From the NCBI RefSeq assembly GCF_018128025.1, contig NZ_JAGSCS010000011.1, positions 31,308 to 95,307 of the forward strand: a stretch of 64,000 nucleotides of DNA, read 5' to 3'. Every line of letters starts with the position of its first letter. Positions within the stretch are counted from its first letter, which is position 1. Position numbers and translations under genes: made by a program. Shown piece by piece: positions 16,491 to 24,102 of this stretch. The notes beneath the pieces are model-generated. The model had not been told where the DNA came from. It worked only from the letters and a program-made list of their open reading frames with translations, and made no database searches. This DNA comes from Proteiniclasticum sediminis (GTDB lineage: Bacteria; Bacillota; Clostridia; Clostridiales; Clostridiaceae).

Positions 16491-17120
16491 ATGGCAAACA
16501 AGGATAAGGTTTTCGATGTCATCATGGCCATCAGTGACATCATTGAAGAAAAAAAGCTGTATTTGACGCAGCTTGACGCAGCGATCGGAGACGGAGACCA
16601 TGGACTCAATATGGCCAAGGGTTTTGGTGCTGCCCGGGAAAAGCTTGAAAGCGGCAGCTTCCAGACACCCAGCGACATCCTCAAAGCCGTGGGCATGGCG
16701 CTGATCTCCAAAGTGGGCGGAGCAGCCGGTCCCCTCTATGGAACCGCATTCCTGAATGCCTCCAAAGTTGTGGCGGGAAAAGAAGAAATAGGACTGGCGG
16801 ATTTCACCGCCATGCTGGAGTCTGCCCTGGACGGGGTGAAGAGCCGAGGGAAAGCTGTCCGTGGTGAAAAAACCATGGTGGATGCCCTGGAGCCAGCGCT
16901 GGATGCGCTGAAAGCCGCTTTGGACGAAGGCACAGCTCCGGAGGAGGCCCTGAACCGCGCGGTGAAAGCCGCCGAGGAAGGCGTAGCCTTCACCAAGACC
17001 ATCCGGGCCACCAAAGGGCGGGCATCCTATCTGGGTGACCGAAGCATCGGCCATGAGGATCCGGGAGCCATGTCTTCTTATGTGATCCTTAAGACTATCG
17101 CAGAAACCTGTTCCCGCTAA
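16491..17120 (+). CDS. dhaL: Dihydroxyacetone kinase, DhaL (ADP-binding) subunit
   Basis: A 209-residue subunit that carries ADP as a permanent cofactor and passes phosphate to dihydroxyacetone bound on DhaK. Motifs are complete: DAAIGDGDHGLNM (Mg-binding Asp cluster), SKVGGAAGPLYGTAF, GRGK-like loop in KSRGKAVRGEKTMVD, and ATKGRASYLGDRSIGHEDPG near the C-terminus. AGGAGG lies upstream of the ATG. It is the second gene of the dhaKL operon. With no dhaM beside it, the phosphoryl donor must be encoded elsewhere or be different. A perfect hairpin follows. Confidence 0.97.
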   Translation: MANKDKVFDVIMAISDIIEEKKLYLTQLDAAIGDGDHGLNMAKGFGAAREKLESGSFQTPSDILKAVGMALISKVGGAAGPLYGTAFLNASKVVAGKEEIGLADFTAMLESALDGVKSRGKAVRGEKTMVDALEPALDALKAALDEGTAPEEALNRAVKAAEEGVAFTKTIRATKGRASYLGDRSIGHEDPGAMSSYVILKTIAETCSR

Positions 17121-17131
17121 AAAACACCAAA

Positions 17132-17157
17132 AAGGGCAAGACCGTCGTCTTGCCCTT
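17132..17157. terminator. Bidirectional terminator between dhaL and the EamA gene
   Basis: Perfect 11-bp stem AAGGGCAAGAC / GTCTTGCCCTT with a 4-nt loop. Ts follow on the plus strand; an A-run precedes it, which is a T-run on minus. Confidence 0.85.
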
Positions 17158-17191
17158 GATTTTTTCCGCCATATTATAAGGAAGAGGGAGA

Positions 17192-18130
17192 TCAGTCCTT
17201 CTTTAGGGATCCCGCAGGATCGGCGCCGAAGGAGCGCGTTCGCTTCTGAGTGCCCATGACCCCGGCCACGATGAGAACGGCGCCCAGAACCTGAACGGGG
17301 CTCAGGGTTTCGTCCAGGAAGAGGATCCCCGCCAGAATGGAAATCACCGTGGACAGGTGCTGAAAGATGCTCATGCGGGAGGCTTCCATGCGAGTGAGGG
17401 CGTAGTTGGAGAGCAGCGCAGTACCTAAAGTGGAAAAAATCCCCAGAAAAATCACCGAGAGGAGAAACGGCCAATCCTGGAGCGGGGAAAAATAGCTCGC
17501 CAGAGTCCCCTGGTAAAGATGCTCCCCGAGGCTGGCTGCACCAAAGACAAGAAACCCGGAGAAGATGGCCAGAGCAGCCAGGGAGAAAGCCGAGTACCGC
17601 CGGGAGAATTTCCGGATGAGGACCATGTTGCTGGCGGAAGCGATGGCGGAGAGAAAGAGCAGCACCATTCCCCAGGGGCTTTCTGCAATCTTTCCCTTTT
17701 GAGTCCAGAGGGCGATGAGAAGGACCCCGCTGAGGGAAAGGGCCATGAAGAATCGCTGGCGTCCGGAAGACTTTTCCTTTAGAAACACGGTGGCCAGAAC
17801 CAGGGTCAAAAAGGGAATGGAGGCCTGGATGATGGCAGCCTGGGCCGAGGAGACCTTCTGGAGACCCAGGAGCTGCAGAGAGAAGAATCCTAGGGGATAG
17901 AAGAGCGATAGGGGCAGGATTCGAAGAAGATCCTTTTTGTGCAGCCCCAGCCTCGAGGGGCGTAAAAGGAGCACCAGAAGGAGGGCAAAAAAGGCAAAGA
18001 AGAACCGGTAGCTGAGAATGTCCGCCGGTGAGGCGCTTCGTAGCGCAATCTTGGACGCCAGAAAGGAAAAGCCTATGATGAGGGAAAAACCCAGGGCAGC
18101 CAGATACGCCTTTCGCTGTTCGTTTGGCAT
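17192..18130 (-). CDS. EamA family (DMT superfamily) transporter
   Basis: A 312-residue membrane protein with ten hydrophobic segments in two five-helix halves, the standard EamA duplication. Typical landmarks: SLIIGFSFLASKIALRS at the N-terminus, YRFFFAF, SAQAAIIQASIPFLTLVLA, and MSIFQHLSTVISILAGILFL in the second half. Family members export or import metabolites such as amino acids or nucleotides; specificity is not predictable here. AGGAGGAAC precedes the ATG with 7-nt spacing. It diverges from the hydroxyacid dehydrogenase gene. A TATAAT with a weak -35 lies upstream on the minus strand. Confidence 0.9.
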   Translation of the reverse strand: MPNEQRKAYLAALGFSLIIGFSFLASKIALRSASPADILSYRFFFAFFALLLVLLLRPSRLGLHKKDLLRILPLSLFYPLGFFSLQLLGLQKVSSAQAAIIQASIPFLTLVLATVFLKEKSSGRQRFFMALSLSGVLLIALWTQKGKIAESPWGMVLLFLSAIASASNMVLIRKFSRRYSAFSLAALAIFSGFLVFGAASLGEHLYQGTLASYFSPLQDWPFLLSVIFLGIFSTLGTALLSNYALTRMEASRMSIFQHLSTVISILAGILFLDETLSPVQVLGAVLIVAGVMGTQKRTRSFGADPAGSLKKD

Positions 18131-18143
18131 AAAAGTTCCTCCT

Positions 18144-18173
18144 TGCATAATCAGATTAACTATGGTTATTATA
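18144..18173 (+). promoter_or_regulatory. Overlapping divergent promoter region
   Basis: On plus, TTGCAT (18144-18149), 18-bp spacer, TATTAT (18168-18173). On minus, a TATAAT overlaps the same stretch with TTGGGG 16 bp ahead. They would serve the hydroxyacid dehydrogenase and EamA genes. Confidence 0.4.
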
Positions 18174-18257
18174 GCACATAGACCTTATACCCCAAGAGGA
18201 GAACCATGGCGGATTTTGAACAGTTTTCAAAAAACGCCGAAGAAAGAGGTGGAAGAG

Positions 18258-19205
18258 ATGATTGTCAACCAAATGCCCCGGGATGTCCTGTCCCGGGAAA
18301 AAGCCGATGAGCTCCGAAGAAGAACCGGAGCCGAGATTGTCGATGTGGAAAGTCTTCTGGACCTGGGCGAGCGCCTGGATGAAGTCACGGCCATCATTCC
18401 CCGGTGGCGCCTGAAGGCGGAGGATCTGGATCTACTTCCGAATCTTCGCTGGATTCAGTCCTTCAGTGCCGGGGTGAACACGTATCCGCTGGCGGAGATC
18501 GCCAAAAGGGGAATCCTCCTGACCAACACCCGGGGGACCCATGCCCCTCAGATGTCCGATCAGATCATGGGGATGGTCCTGGCCTTTTCCCGCCCCCTCA
18601 TGGAATGCATCCGCCACCAGAAGGAAAGACGGTGGCAGGTGGATTATCCCCTGGAGGAGCTGACGGAAAAAACCCTGCTGATTGTGGGGGCCGGCAGCAT
18701 CGGCCAGCTTTTGGCGAAGAAAGCCAAAGCCTTCGACATGAAGGTGGTGGGGCTCAAACGCCATCCCGAAGCCCTGCCGGATTATGACGAGGTACGTCCT
18801 TTGGACCAGCTGGAGGTTTCTTTGGGGGAAGCGGACTATGTGGTCCTCCTCGCCCCATTAACCCCCAGTACCCGAGGGATGCTGGGGGAAAAGGAGCTGA
18901 GGCTCCTGAAGCCCACGGCGGTGCTCATCAATGCCGCCCGGGGTCCCTTAGTGGAAGAAGCGGCGCTCCTTCGGGCCCTTCAGGAAAAGTGGTTCCGGGG
19001 GGCGGGGCTGGACGTCTTTAGCAAAGAACCCCTTCCCGAGGACAGTCCCCTTTGGGATCTGGAGAACCTGATTCTCACCCCCCACATCGGGGGATTCAGC
19101 GATCGGCACACGGATCGGACCGTGGATTTCCTCGTCCGGAACATCGGCCATTATGAGCGAGGAGAACCCTTGGAGAATCTTGTGGATCTGGAGGAAGGCT
19201 ATTAA
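18258..19205 (+). CDS. D-isomer specific 2-hydroxyacid dehydrogenase
   Basis: A 315-residue NAD(P)-dependent dehydrogenase. The cofactor domain carries LLIVGAGSIGQLLAKKAKAF. The catalytic Arg lies in LINAARGPLVEE, the Glu in the downstream LDVFSKEPLPEDS segment, and the His in TPHIGGFSD. The residue pattern GLKRHP after the second strand suggests preference for NADP(H), by analogy with glyoxylate/hydroxypyruvate reductases. Substrate is a 2-keto or 2-hydroxy acid. Start 18258 is preceded by GAGGTGG. The frame is open further upstream into the divergent gene, but no good start is there. It stands alone, bounded by a divergent transporter and a terminator. Confidence 0.9.
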   Translation: MIVNQMPRDVLSREKADELRRRTGAEIVDVESLLDLGERLDEVTAIIPRWRLKAEDLDLLPNLRWIQSFSAGVNTYPLAEIAKRGILLTNTRGTHAPQMSDQIMGMVLAFSRPLMECIRHQKERRWQVDYPLEELTEKTLLIVGAGSIGQLLAKKAKAFDMKVVGLKRHPEALPDYDEVRPLDQLEVSLGEADYVVLLAPLTPSTRGMLGEKELRLLKPTAVLINAARGPLVEEAALLRALQEKWFRGAGLDVFSKEPLPEDSPLWDLENLILTPHIGGFSDRHTDRTVDFLVRNIGHYERGEPLENLVDLEEGY

Positions 19206-19212
19206 GAAAAAA

Positions 19213-19253
19213 CCGCACGGACCTTTCGTTTTTCCAACGAAAGGTCCATGCGG
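19213..19253. terminator. Strong hairpin terminator between convergent genes
   Basis: An 18-bp stem with one mismatch (CCGCACGGACCTTTCGTT against AACGAAAGGTCCATGCGG). The A-run at 19205-19212 gives a T-run for the minus-strand YbjQ gene. It may also stop the plus transcript. Confidence 0.85.
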
Positions 19254-19280
19254 AATCTCTAGATATGCTTAAAGGTATAC

Positions 19281-19601
19281 TTACTGAACGATGACGGCAG
19301 TGCCGCTGGCGGTGACCATGAGCATGCCGTTGGACTGTCCCAGGGTCTCATAGTCGATTTTTACCCCAACCACGGCGTTGGCGCCCAGGTTATAGGCTCG
19401 TTCCTCCAGTTCCCGGAGGGCGTTGATCCGCGCTTCAATGAGTTCGCTCTCGTAGGTTTTGGAGCGGCCGCCAAAAAAGTCGGATAATCCTGCGGTGAAG
19501 TCCTTGATGAAGTTGATGCCCGTGATGACCTCGCCGAAGACGATGCCCTTATAGGTGGTGATGGTTTTTCCTTCAATAGAATTGGTGGTGGTGATAATCA
19601 T
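19281..19601 (-). CDS. YbjQ/UPF0145 family protein
   Basis: A 106-residue small protein of the YbjQ family (heavy-metal-binding domain by name, function unproven). Landmarks are [55 protein letters not shown] and [11 protein letters not shown]. Homologues form pentamers with a dodecin-like fold; no metal role is firmly established. Two ATGs are close together; the inner one (19601) has AGGAGG at 7 nt and was chosen. It is monocistronic between a terminator and a divergent TtcA-like gene. Confidence 0.88.
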   Translation of the reverse strand: MIITTTNSIEGKTITTYKGIVFGEVITGINFIKDFTAGLSDFFGGRSKTYESELIEARINALRELEERAYNLGANAVVGVKIDYETLGQSNGMLMVTASGTAVIVQ

Positions 19602-19811
19602 GTCCATTCCTCCTTCATTTCTGTTAGCTTCATTATAGATCTCCTTTCGCGGGAATAGGGGCAATTTAATTTAATTTTAACCCGAAGGCGCTCCATTTTC
19701 GCAAGGCGGAGAAGGGGTTTTTGAAAAGAGCATAGATCATCCAAGGAAAACGTGGTACTCTAGTAGTGCTGAAAAATCAGCAAAGAATCACACAAATTGA
19801 GGTGTATGATC

Positions 19812-20732
19812 ATGAGTATTGCGGGAGAAGGATGCGAGATCCTGGTACCGTTCAGCGAGAGGAAGAGCCTCCGCGATATTGAAAGAAGCATTACGACGAC
19901 CTATAAACGCGACATCTGGGGAAAGTTCATCAAGGGGATTACGGAGTACCAGCTGATCCAGGACGGCGATAAAATCGCCGTGGCCATTTCCGGAGGAAAG
20001 GACAGCCTGATCCTGGCGAAGCTATTCCAGGAGCTGCAAAAGCACCCCCAGCAGAAATTCGAGGTGGAGTTCATTGCCATGGACCCGGGCTACCATCCGG
20101 AGATTCGGAAGCTCCTGGAGGAGAACTGTGCGTACCTGAACATTCCGGTGAAAATTTATGATTCCGGAATCTTCACCGTCATCGATAAAATCGCCCAGGA
20201 TTATCCCTGCTACATGTGCGCGAAGATGAGACGGGGTTCCCTTTACCAGTTCGCCCAGGATCTGGGCTGCAACAAGCTGGCGCTGGGCCACCATTTCAAT
20301 GATGTCATCGAAACCTCCATGCTGAATATCCTCTATGCGGGGAGCTTCAAAACCATGCTGCCCAAGCTGAAGTCGGATAACTTCGAGAACATGGAGATCA
20401 TCCGTCCCCTCTACCTGGTGGAGGAGGACCATATCAAGAACTGGATTCAGAATGCCGGCATCTGGCCCCTGAACTGTGCCTGCATGGTGGCGGCGAAGAA
20501 GATCGGCAACAAGCGTTACGAGATCCGGGAAATGATCAAAGAACTGAAGAAAAAGAACAAGGACGTGGACAAGTGCATCTTCCGCGCCCAGGAAAATATC
20601 CACATGGATGGGGTCCTCGGCTGGGTGGACGGCACGGGGAAGCATTCCTATCTGGATTTCTACGACGCGGAAACCCTGGCCGTGACACCGGAGGGCCAAG
20701 CGGCAGCCACGGATCAGCCGGAAGAAGAATAA
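19812..20732 (+). CDS. ttcA: TtcA-like PP-loop protein (tRNA 2-thiocytidine synthetase family)
   Basis: A 306-residue ATPase of the TtcA/adenine nucleotide alpha-hydrolase family. The PP-loop is VAISGGKDSLIL, followed by CYMCAKMRRG and NCACM, which supply the Cys residues that hold an Fe-S cluster in TtcA. GHHFNDVIET is also typical. TtcA inserts sulfur at C2 of cytidine 32 in tRNA; some Firmicutes relatives may act on other substrates. GAGGTG lies 7 nt before the chosen ATG; earlier TTG and ATG codons are too close. The ArsC-like gene follows after 21 bp, so the two are probably one operon. No Fe-S partner gene is nearby. Confidence 0.8.
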   Translation: MSIAGEGCEILVPFSERKSLRDIERSITTTYKRDIWGKFIKGITEYQLIQDGDKIAVAISGGKDSLILAKLFQELQKHPQQKFEVEFIAMDPGYHPEIRKLLEENCAYLNIPVKIYDSGIFTVIDKIAQDYPCYMCAKMRRGSLYQFAQDLGCNKLALGHHFNDVIETSMLNILYAGSFKTMLPKLKSDNFENMEIIRPLYLVEEDHIKNWIQNAGIWPLNCACMVAAKKIGNKRYEIREMIKELKKKNKDVDKCIFRAQENIHMDGVLGWVDGTGKHSYLDFYDAETLAVTPEGQAAATDQPEEE

Positions 20733-20753
20733 AATAAAGACAAAGAGGAGTGT

Positions 20754-21143
20754 ATGTTCATGAAAATGGCATTTGTGTGCAATGGAAGCAGTATCCGCGC
20801 CCAGCTGGCAGCAGCGGTGGCCCGGGAGTTTTTCCCCGAAGCGGAGATTTCTGCGGCAGGTAGCCTGGAAGAAACGGCGAATCCGGAAGCATTGGCGGTA
20901 CTGGAAGAGGATGAGCTGAGCCTGGAGGGCATCGCCCTCAAGACGCTCTTTGATCTGGACTTTGATCTGGACTACGCCGTGGTAGTGGGCTGCGATGAAG
21001 GGGGATGCCCTTTGGTCTTCGCCAATAAGGTCATCGAGTGGGACTTCATCCCGAATCCCCAGGGCCAGGGCGTGGAAGTTTACCGGGAAGCCAAGAATCA
21101 GCTGAAGGAAGAGCTGAAGAAGCTGTATCTGGAAATGCAGTAA
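20754..21143 (+). CDS. Low-molecular-weight phosphatase/arsenate reductase-like protein
   Basis: A 129-residue protein with a CX5R loop right after the first strand (FVCNGSSIRAQLAAAVA), the hallmark of LMW tyrosine phosphatases and thioredoxin-type ArsC. A second Cys motif, VGCDEGGCPL, sits where ArsC proteins carry their shuttle cysteines. The usual N-R-C-R-S-Q-M signature is altered to NGSSIRAQL, so activity is uncertain. It starts 21 bp after the TtcA-like gene with GAGGAG close before the ATG, and a strong terminator follows. A redox or sulfur-handling role with the TtcA-like partner is only inference. Confidence 0.65.
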   Translation: MFMKMAFVCNGSSIRAQLAAAVAREFFPEAEISAAGSLEETANPEALAVLEEDELSLEGIALKTLFDLDFDLDYAVVVGCDEGGCPLVFANKVIEWDFIPNPQGQGVEVYREAKNQLKEELKKLYLEMQ

Positions 21144-21170
21144 GCCCAGTAAAAAAGAATTATTCCTGAA

Positions 21171-21205
21171 AAAAAGGTCCTGGTTTTTGAAACCAGGACC
21201 TTTTT
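21171..21205. terminator. Bidirectional terminator
   Basis: AAAGGTCCTGGTTT pairs with AAACCAGGACCTTT around a 3-nt loop, flanked by A-run and T-run. It lies between convergent genes. Confidence 0.9.
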
Positions 21206-21216
21206 GCTGTACGAGG

Positions 21217-22056
21217 CTAGATGAATCCGTTCATCATGGTGTCCGGATTGGAGCTTAAGCGGCGGTTTTCATTGTGGCCATTGATGCGGCCCATATCCTC
21301 ATCGCTGAGCTCGAAGTCGAAAATCTCCAGATTTTCTTTAATGCGAGAGGGGGTGACAGATTTCGGGATGGCCAGCACACCGTTCTGGAAATGCCAGCGC
21401 AGGATCACCTGGGCGGGAGTTTTTCCGTATTTCTTCCCCAGTTCCACAAAGACGGGGGCTTCCAGATCGCCTTTTCCCTGCATGAGCGGTCCCCAGGCTT
21501 CCACCTGAATTCCCTTGGCTTTGCAGTAGGTGCGGATTTCCTCCTGGTTCATGAGCGGGTGGAGCTCAATCTGGTTCATAGCCGGGACCACGGTGCATTC
21601 GGAAAGGAGCGTCTCCAGGTGGTGCACATGGAAATTGCAGACGCCAATGGACCGGGTCTTCTTCTCGGCGAGAAGCTTCTCCAGGGTCTTGTAGGACTCC
21701 ACGAACTTGTCCTTGCCGGGCCAGTGGATGAGATAAAGATCCACATAATCGGTATCCAGCTTTTTGAGGCTGGTCTCAAAGGCCTTTCGAACCGTGGCTT
21801 CATCCCCCTGATCCGTATTCCAGAGCTTGGTGGTGAGGAAGATCTCTTCCCGAGGAATGCCGCTGTCGCGCAGGGCGCGGCCCACGCCTTCCTCGTTGCC
21901 GTAGATGGCGGCGGTGTCAATGAGGCGGTAACCCACTTTCAGGGCTTCCCGCACAGCCTGGTATACCTGCTCGCCTTCGGTAACTTTAAAGACGCCAAAG
22001 CCCAGGCTGGGAATGGTCAAACCGTTATTCAGCGTCCAAAGGGGAATATTCGTCAT
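21217..22056 (-). CDS. Aldo/keto reductase (AKR5-like)
   Basis: A 279-residue NADPH-dependent oxidoreductase with a TIM-barrel fold. The catalytic tetrad is visible: Asp and Tyr in LIDTAAIYGNEEGVG, Lys in LTTKLWN, His in LIHWPG. IPKSVTPSRIKENLEIFDF is the cofactor phosphate-binding segment. This length and pattern fit the 2,5-diketo-gluconate reductase/YtbE/YvgN group that reduces methylglyoxal and other aldehydes in Bacillus. A methylglyoxal synthase gene lies about 1 kb away, so a role in methylglyoxal detoxification is possible. GGAGGTTGTATC precedes the ATG. Confidence 0.92.
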   Translation of the reverse strand: MTNIPLWTLNNGLTIPSLGFGVFKVTEGEQVYQAVREALKVGYRLIDTAAIYGNEEGVGRALRDSGIPREEIFLTTKLWNTDQGDEATVRKAFETSLKKLDTDYVDLYLIHWPGKDKFVESYKTLEKLLAEKKTRSIGVCNFHVHHLETLLSECTVVPAMNQIELHPLMNQEEIRTYCKAKGIQVEAWGPLMQGKGDLEAPVFVELGKKYGKTPAQVILRWHFQNGVLAIPKSVTPSRIKENLEIFDFELSDEDMGRINGHNENRRLSSNPDTMMNGFI

Positions 22057-22252
22057 GATACAACCTCCTAAATTATCGATAAGCCTATTATACCGAAAAA
22101 ACATGAACGAAGGGTTAATATGCAGACAGCTGTTTCCCAAGACGGTACAGATTGAAAAATCCTTGGGAGGAGCCGGCAAAGGAGGAGGGAATCCCGCTAG
22201 GGATATGGTATAATTCGGGTAAGCGAAGATATGGAAAATATGGAGGGGTAGA

Positions 22253-22624
22253 ATGTATTGCAGTAAATGCGGCGTGAGAAACGGGGACGAGAACAAAGTC
22301 TGCTATCATTGCGGAGCGCCCATGCCCGGAGCCGGCATGGCGGAAGAGGGGGAGGTTCCCCGGAGGAATGAATACGGTGCGCCCCGAAGGGAACGGGAGT
22401 ATGCCGAGCCCCGGGAAGTGCGGGATGAAGCGGATACCCTCGCGGGAATCGCTGCCTGCTGTATTCCTTTGGTGGGCATCGTACTCTATCTGGTCTGGCG
22501 GGACAAGTATCCGAGAAAAGCGAAGTCCGTATGCGGATGGACCATCGGCGGTCTGGTGATCACGGGAATCTTCTGGGTTATCGCCATCCTGGCGGGGCTG
22601 GCTTCCGCCGGCGAGAGCTTTTAG
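22253..22624 (+). CDS. Zinc-ribbon membrane protein
   Basis: A 123-residue protein. An N-terminal zinc ribbon (MYCSKCGVRNGDENKVCYHCGA, two CXXC knuckles, here quoted in part) is followed by a charged Arg/Glu-rich linker (about 25-65) and two hydrophobic segments in the C-terminal half (IAACCIPLVGIVLYLVW and a second near 97-117). Such small ribbon-plus-membrane proteins are common in Firmicutes, with no assigned function. The DUF2085 gene begins 2 bp after its stop, so the pair is translated from one message, probably with mgsA behind. Confidence 0.75.
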   Translation: MYCSKCGVRNGDENKVCYHCGAPMPGAGMAEEGEVPRRNEYGAPRREREYAEPREVRDEADTLAGIAACCIPLVGIVLYLVWRDKYPRKAKSVCGWTIGGLVITGIFWVIAILAGLASAGESF

Positions 22625-22626
22625 CC

Positions 22627-22989
22627 GTGACCGGCCAAAAGCTTTTGGCTCTGGCATTTCACTGCCATGGGCGCCCGGACCGGTCATTTTTCTTTCGGGG
22701 AAAGCCCCTTCCCCTCTGTGCCCGGTGCACGGGAATCCTGGCGGGCTACGGGATCGGTCTTCTGGGACTCTTCCTTTTTCCGGGAAGAAGTCTTTGGCTG
22801 GAACTGGGAATGATGATTCCCCTGACGGCGGATGGATTTCTTCAGCTCTACACCCCTTATGAAAGCAAAAACGGTCGGCGCCTGGTCACGGGAATCCTTT
22901 TTGGCATCGCTTTGGTTTTCATCCTGACCCGGGTGGTGAACCACGGCTACCAGCTGGGCCGATCAATACGAATAAATGGAGGAATTTAA
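22627..22989 (+). CDS. DUF2085 family membrane protein, GTG start
   Basis: A 120-residue small membrane protein. The start of the domain has the family pattern FHCHGRPDRSF followed by LCARCTGILAGYGIGLLG, with conserved His, Cys and Arg residues that suggest a metal or redox site at the membrane surface. About three hydrophobic segments are seen. The GTG at 22627 comes 2 bp after the preceding stop; no ATG fits the domain start. Its function is not known. It is followed 1 bp later by mgsA, so the three genes are likely one transcript. Confidence 0.75.
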   Translation: MTGQKLLALAFHCHGRPDRSFFFRGKPLPLCARCTGILAGYGIGLLGLFLFPGRSLWLELGMMIPLTADGFLQLYTPYESKNGRRLVTGILFGIALVFILTRVVNHGYQLGRSIRINGGI

Positions 22990-22990
22990 C

Positions 22991-23383
22991 ATGAATGGAG
23001 CCATGATAGCCCACGACAACATGAAAGACGACCTGGTTCTCTTTGCCCAAAAACACAAGACCGTCCTGGATCAGTTCAATCTTTACGCCACAGGGACCAC
23101 AGGAAAGAAGCTCATCGACGAAGCGGGACTGAAGGTCCACCGTCTTCAGTCCGGCCCCATTGGCGGCGATCAGCAGATCGGCGCCATGATCGCCGAAGGA
23201 CGGATTCGTTTTGTCATCTTCCTTCGGGATCCCCTCACAGCCCAGCCCCATGAACCGGATGTCCAGGCGCTCCTTCGCCTTTGCGATGTCCATAAGATTC
23301 CCATCGCCACGAACATCACCTCTGCGGAGATCATGGTGTCCTATCTCCACCGTCTGGTGGACGGTCGGCCGGAAGTCCGATAA
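22991..23383 (+). CDS. mgsA: Methylglyoxal synthase
   Basis: A 130-residue enzyme converting dihydroxyacetone phosphate to methylglyoxal and phosphate. Conserved segments are all present: LYATGTTGKKL, SGPIGGDQQIGAMIAEG and FLRDPLTAQPHEPDVQALLR, which include the catalytic Asp and His. The pathway bypasses lower glycolysis when phosphate is scarce. ATGGAGGAATTTAAC gives a ribosome binding site 8 nt from the chosen ATG. The dhaKL operon at 15.5 kb supplies the same DHAP pool, and the aldo/keto reductase at 21.2 kb could remove methylglyoxal. The TetR promoter begins directly after the stop. Confidence 0.97.
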   Translation: MNGAMIAHDNMKDDLVLFAQKHKTVLDQFNLYATGTTGKKLIDEAGLKVHRLQSGPIGGDQQIGAMIAEGRIRFVIFLRDPLTAQPHEPDVQALLRLCDVHKIPIATNITSAEIMVSYLHRLVDGRPEVR

Positions 23384-23390
23384 AAAAAGA

Positions 23391-23437
23391 TGGACAAATG
23401 GACGGAGGAGGATTATACTGACGATGAACAGTGTTCA
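23391..23437 (+). promoter_or_regulatory. TetR gene promoter with TGAACANTGTTCA operator
   Basis: TGGACA (23391-23396), 17-bp spacer, TATACT (23414-23419). The perfect inverted repeat TGAACA-G-TGTTCA (23425-23437) covers the predicted transcription start. A second copy precedes the next gene. Confidence 0.75.
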
Positions 23438-23453
23438 TGACGGAGGAAAACCG

Positions 23454-24014
23454 ATGGAAGTCCTGAACTACAAAGCGCGGATCCTGGATGCCGCCAAAGC
23501 CATCGCCCGGGAAGAGGGCGTTGCGGCGGTGAGTATACGGGCGGTGGCCCTGAAAGCCGACATTGCCGTGGGGACGGTGTACAACTATTTCCCCTCCAAA
23601 GCCGAACTTCTTTTTGATGTGGTGGAGGATTTCTGGGAGGAAGCTTTTTCGGACGTGTCTGTGGAGGAACTTCTGAGCCAGGATTTTCAGCACCGGCTCA
23701 TGGCCGTCTATACGGTGCTGGAAAAACGTCTGACGGAATACCGCTCCAACTGGCTAGAGGACATGGCGCTTTTAAAGTGGCCTGACCGGGATGCCGGCCG
23801 TGCCCGCATGGGCAGCTATGACGAGAAGATCCGACAGCGGATTCTTCGGCTCATGGAGGGCGATGCGGCCCTGGATGCCTATCCCTGGACGGAGACCTTC
23901 ACCAAGGAAGCCTTTGGCACCTTTCTCTTTCAAAACCTCATGGGCGCCCTGCGGCGGAAAGAGAAGATCACTATGCTGCTGGAAGTTCTGGACCGGATTG
24001 TTTCCCGGCCTTAA
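23454..24014 (+). CDS. TetR family transcriptional regulator
   Basis: A 186-residue repressor. The N-terminal helix-turn-helix is clear: ILDAAKAIAREEGVAAVSIR, then DIAVGTVYNYFPSKAELLF, the canonical TetR recognition helix. The rest is a helical ligand-binding and dimerisation domain without a recognisable ligand. GGAGG lies 7 nt before the ATG. Its promoter carries TGAACAGTGTTCA and the same palindrome (TGAACAATGTTCA) lies ahead of the membrane protein gene downstream. This argues for autorepression plus control of that gene. A small hairpin separates the two genes, so the second has its own promoter or depends on read-through. Confidence 0.92.
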   Translation: MEVLNYKARILDAAKAIAREEGVAAVSIRAVALKADIAVGTVYNYFPSKAELLFDVVEDFWEEAFSDVSVEELLSQDFQHRLMAVYTVLEKRLTEYRSNWLEDMALLKWPDRDAGRARMGSYDEKIRQRILRLMEGDAALDAYPWTETFTKEAFGTFLFQNLMGALRRKEKITMLLEVLDRIVSRP

Positions 24015-24023
24015 GGACCTTTT

Positions 24024-24058
24024 GAAAAATCATACCCCTTGCATGATTTTTCTTTTTC
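24024..24058 (+). terminator. Terminator after the TetR gene
   Basis: GAAAAATCAT pairs with ATGATTTTTC around a 9-nt loop, followed by TTTTTCT. Confidence 0.7.
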
Positions 24059-24066
24059 TCCTTCCG

Positions 24067-24079
24067 TGAACAATGTTCA
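24067..24079 (+). promoter_or_regulatory. Second TetR operator, TGAACAATGTTCA
   Basis: Same 6-1-6 palindrome as at 23425-23437, lying 23 bp before the start of the membrane protein gene. Only the central base differs. Confidence 0.75.
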
Positions 24080-24102
24080 TATTAAAAATCAGGAGTGATC
24101 TT

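Noticed and set aside
19797-19811. Upstream starts TTG (19797) or ATG (19806) for the TtcA-like gene
   Set aside because: GAGGTG would overlap or abut these codons; only ATG at 19812 has usable spacing.
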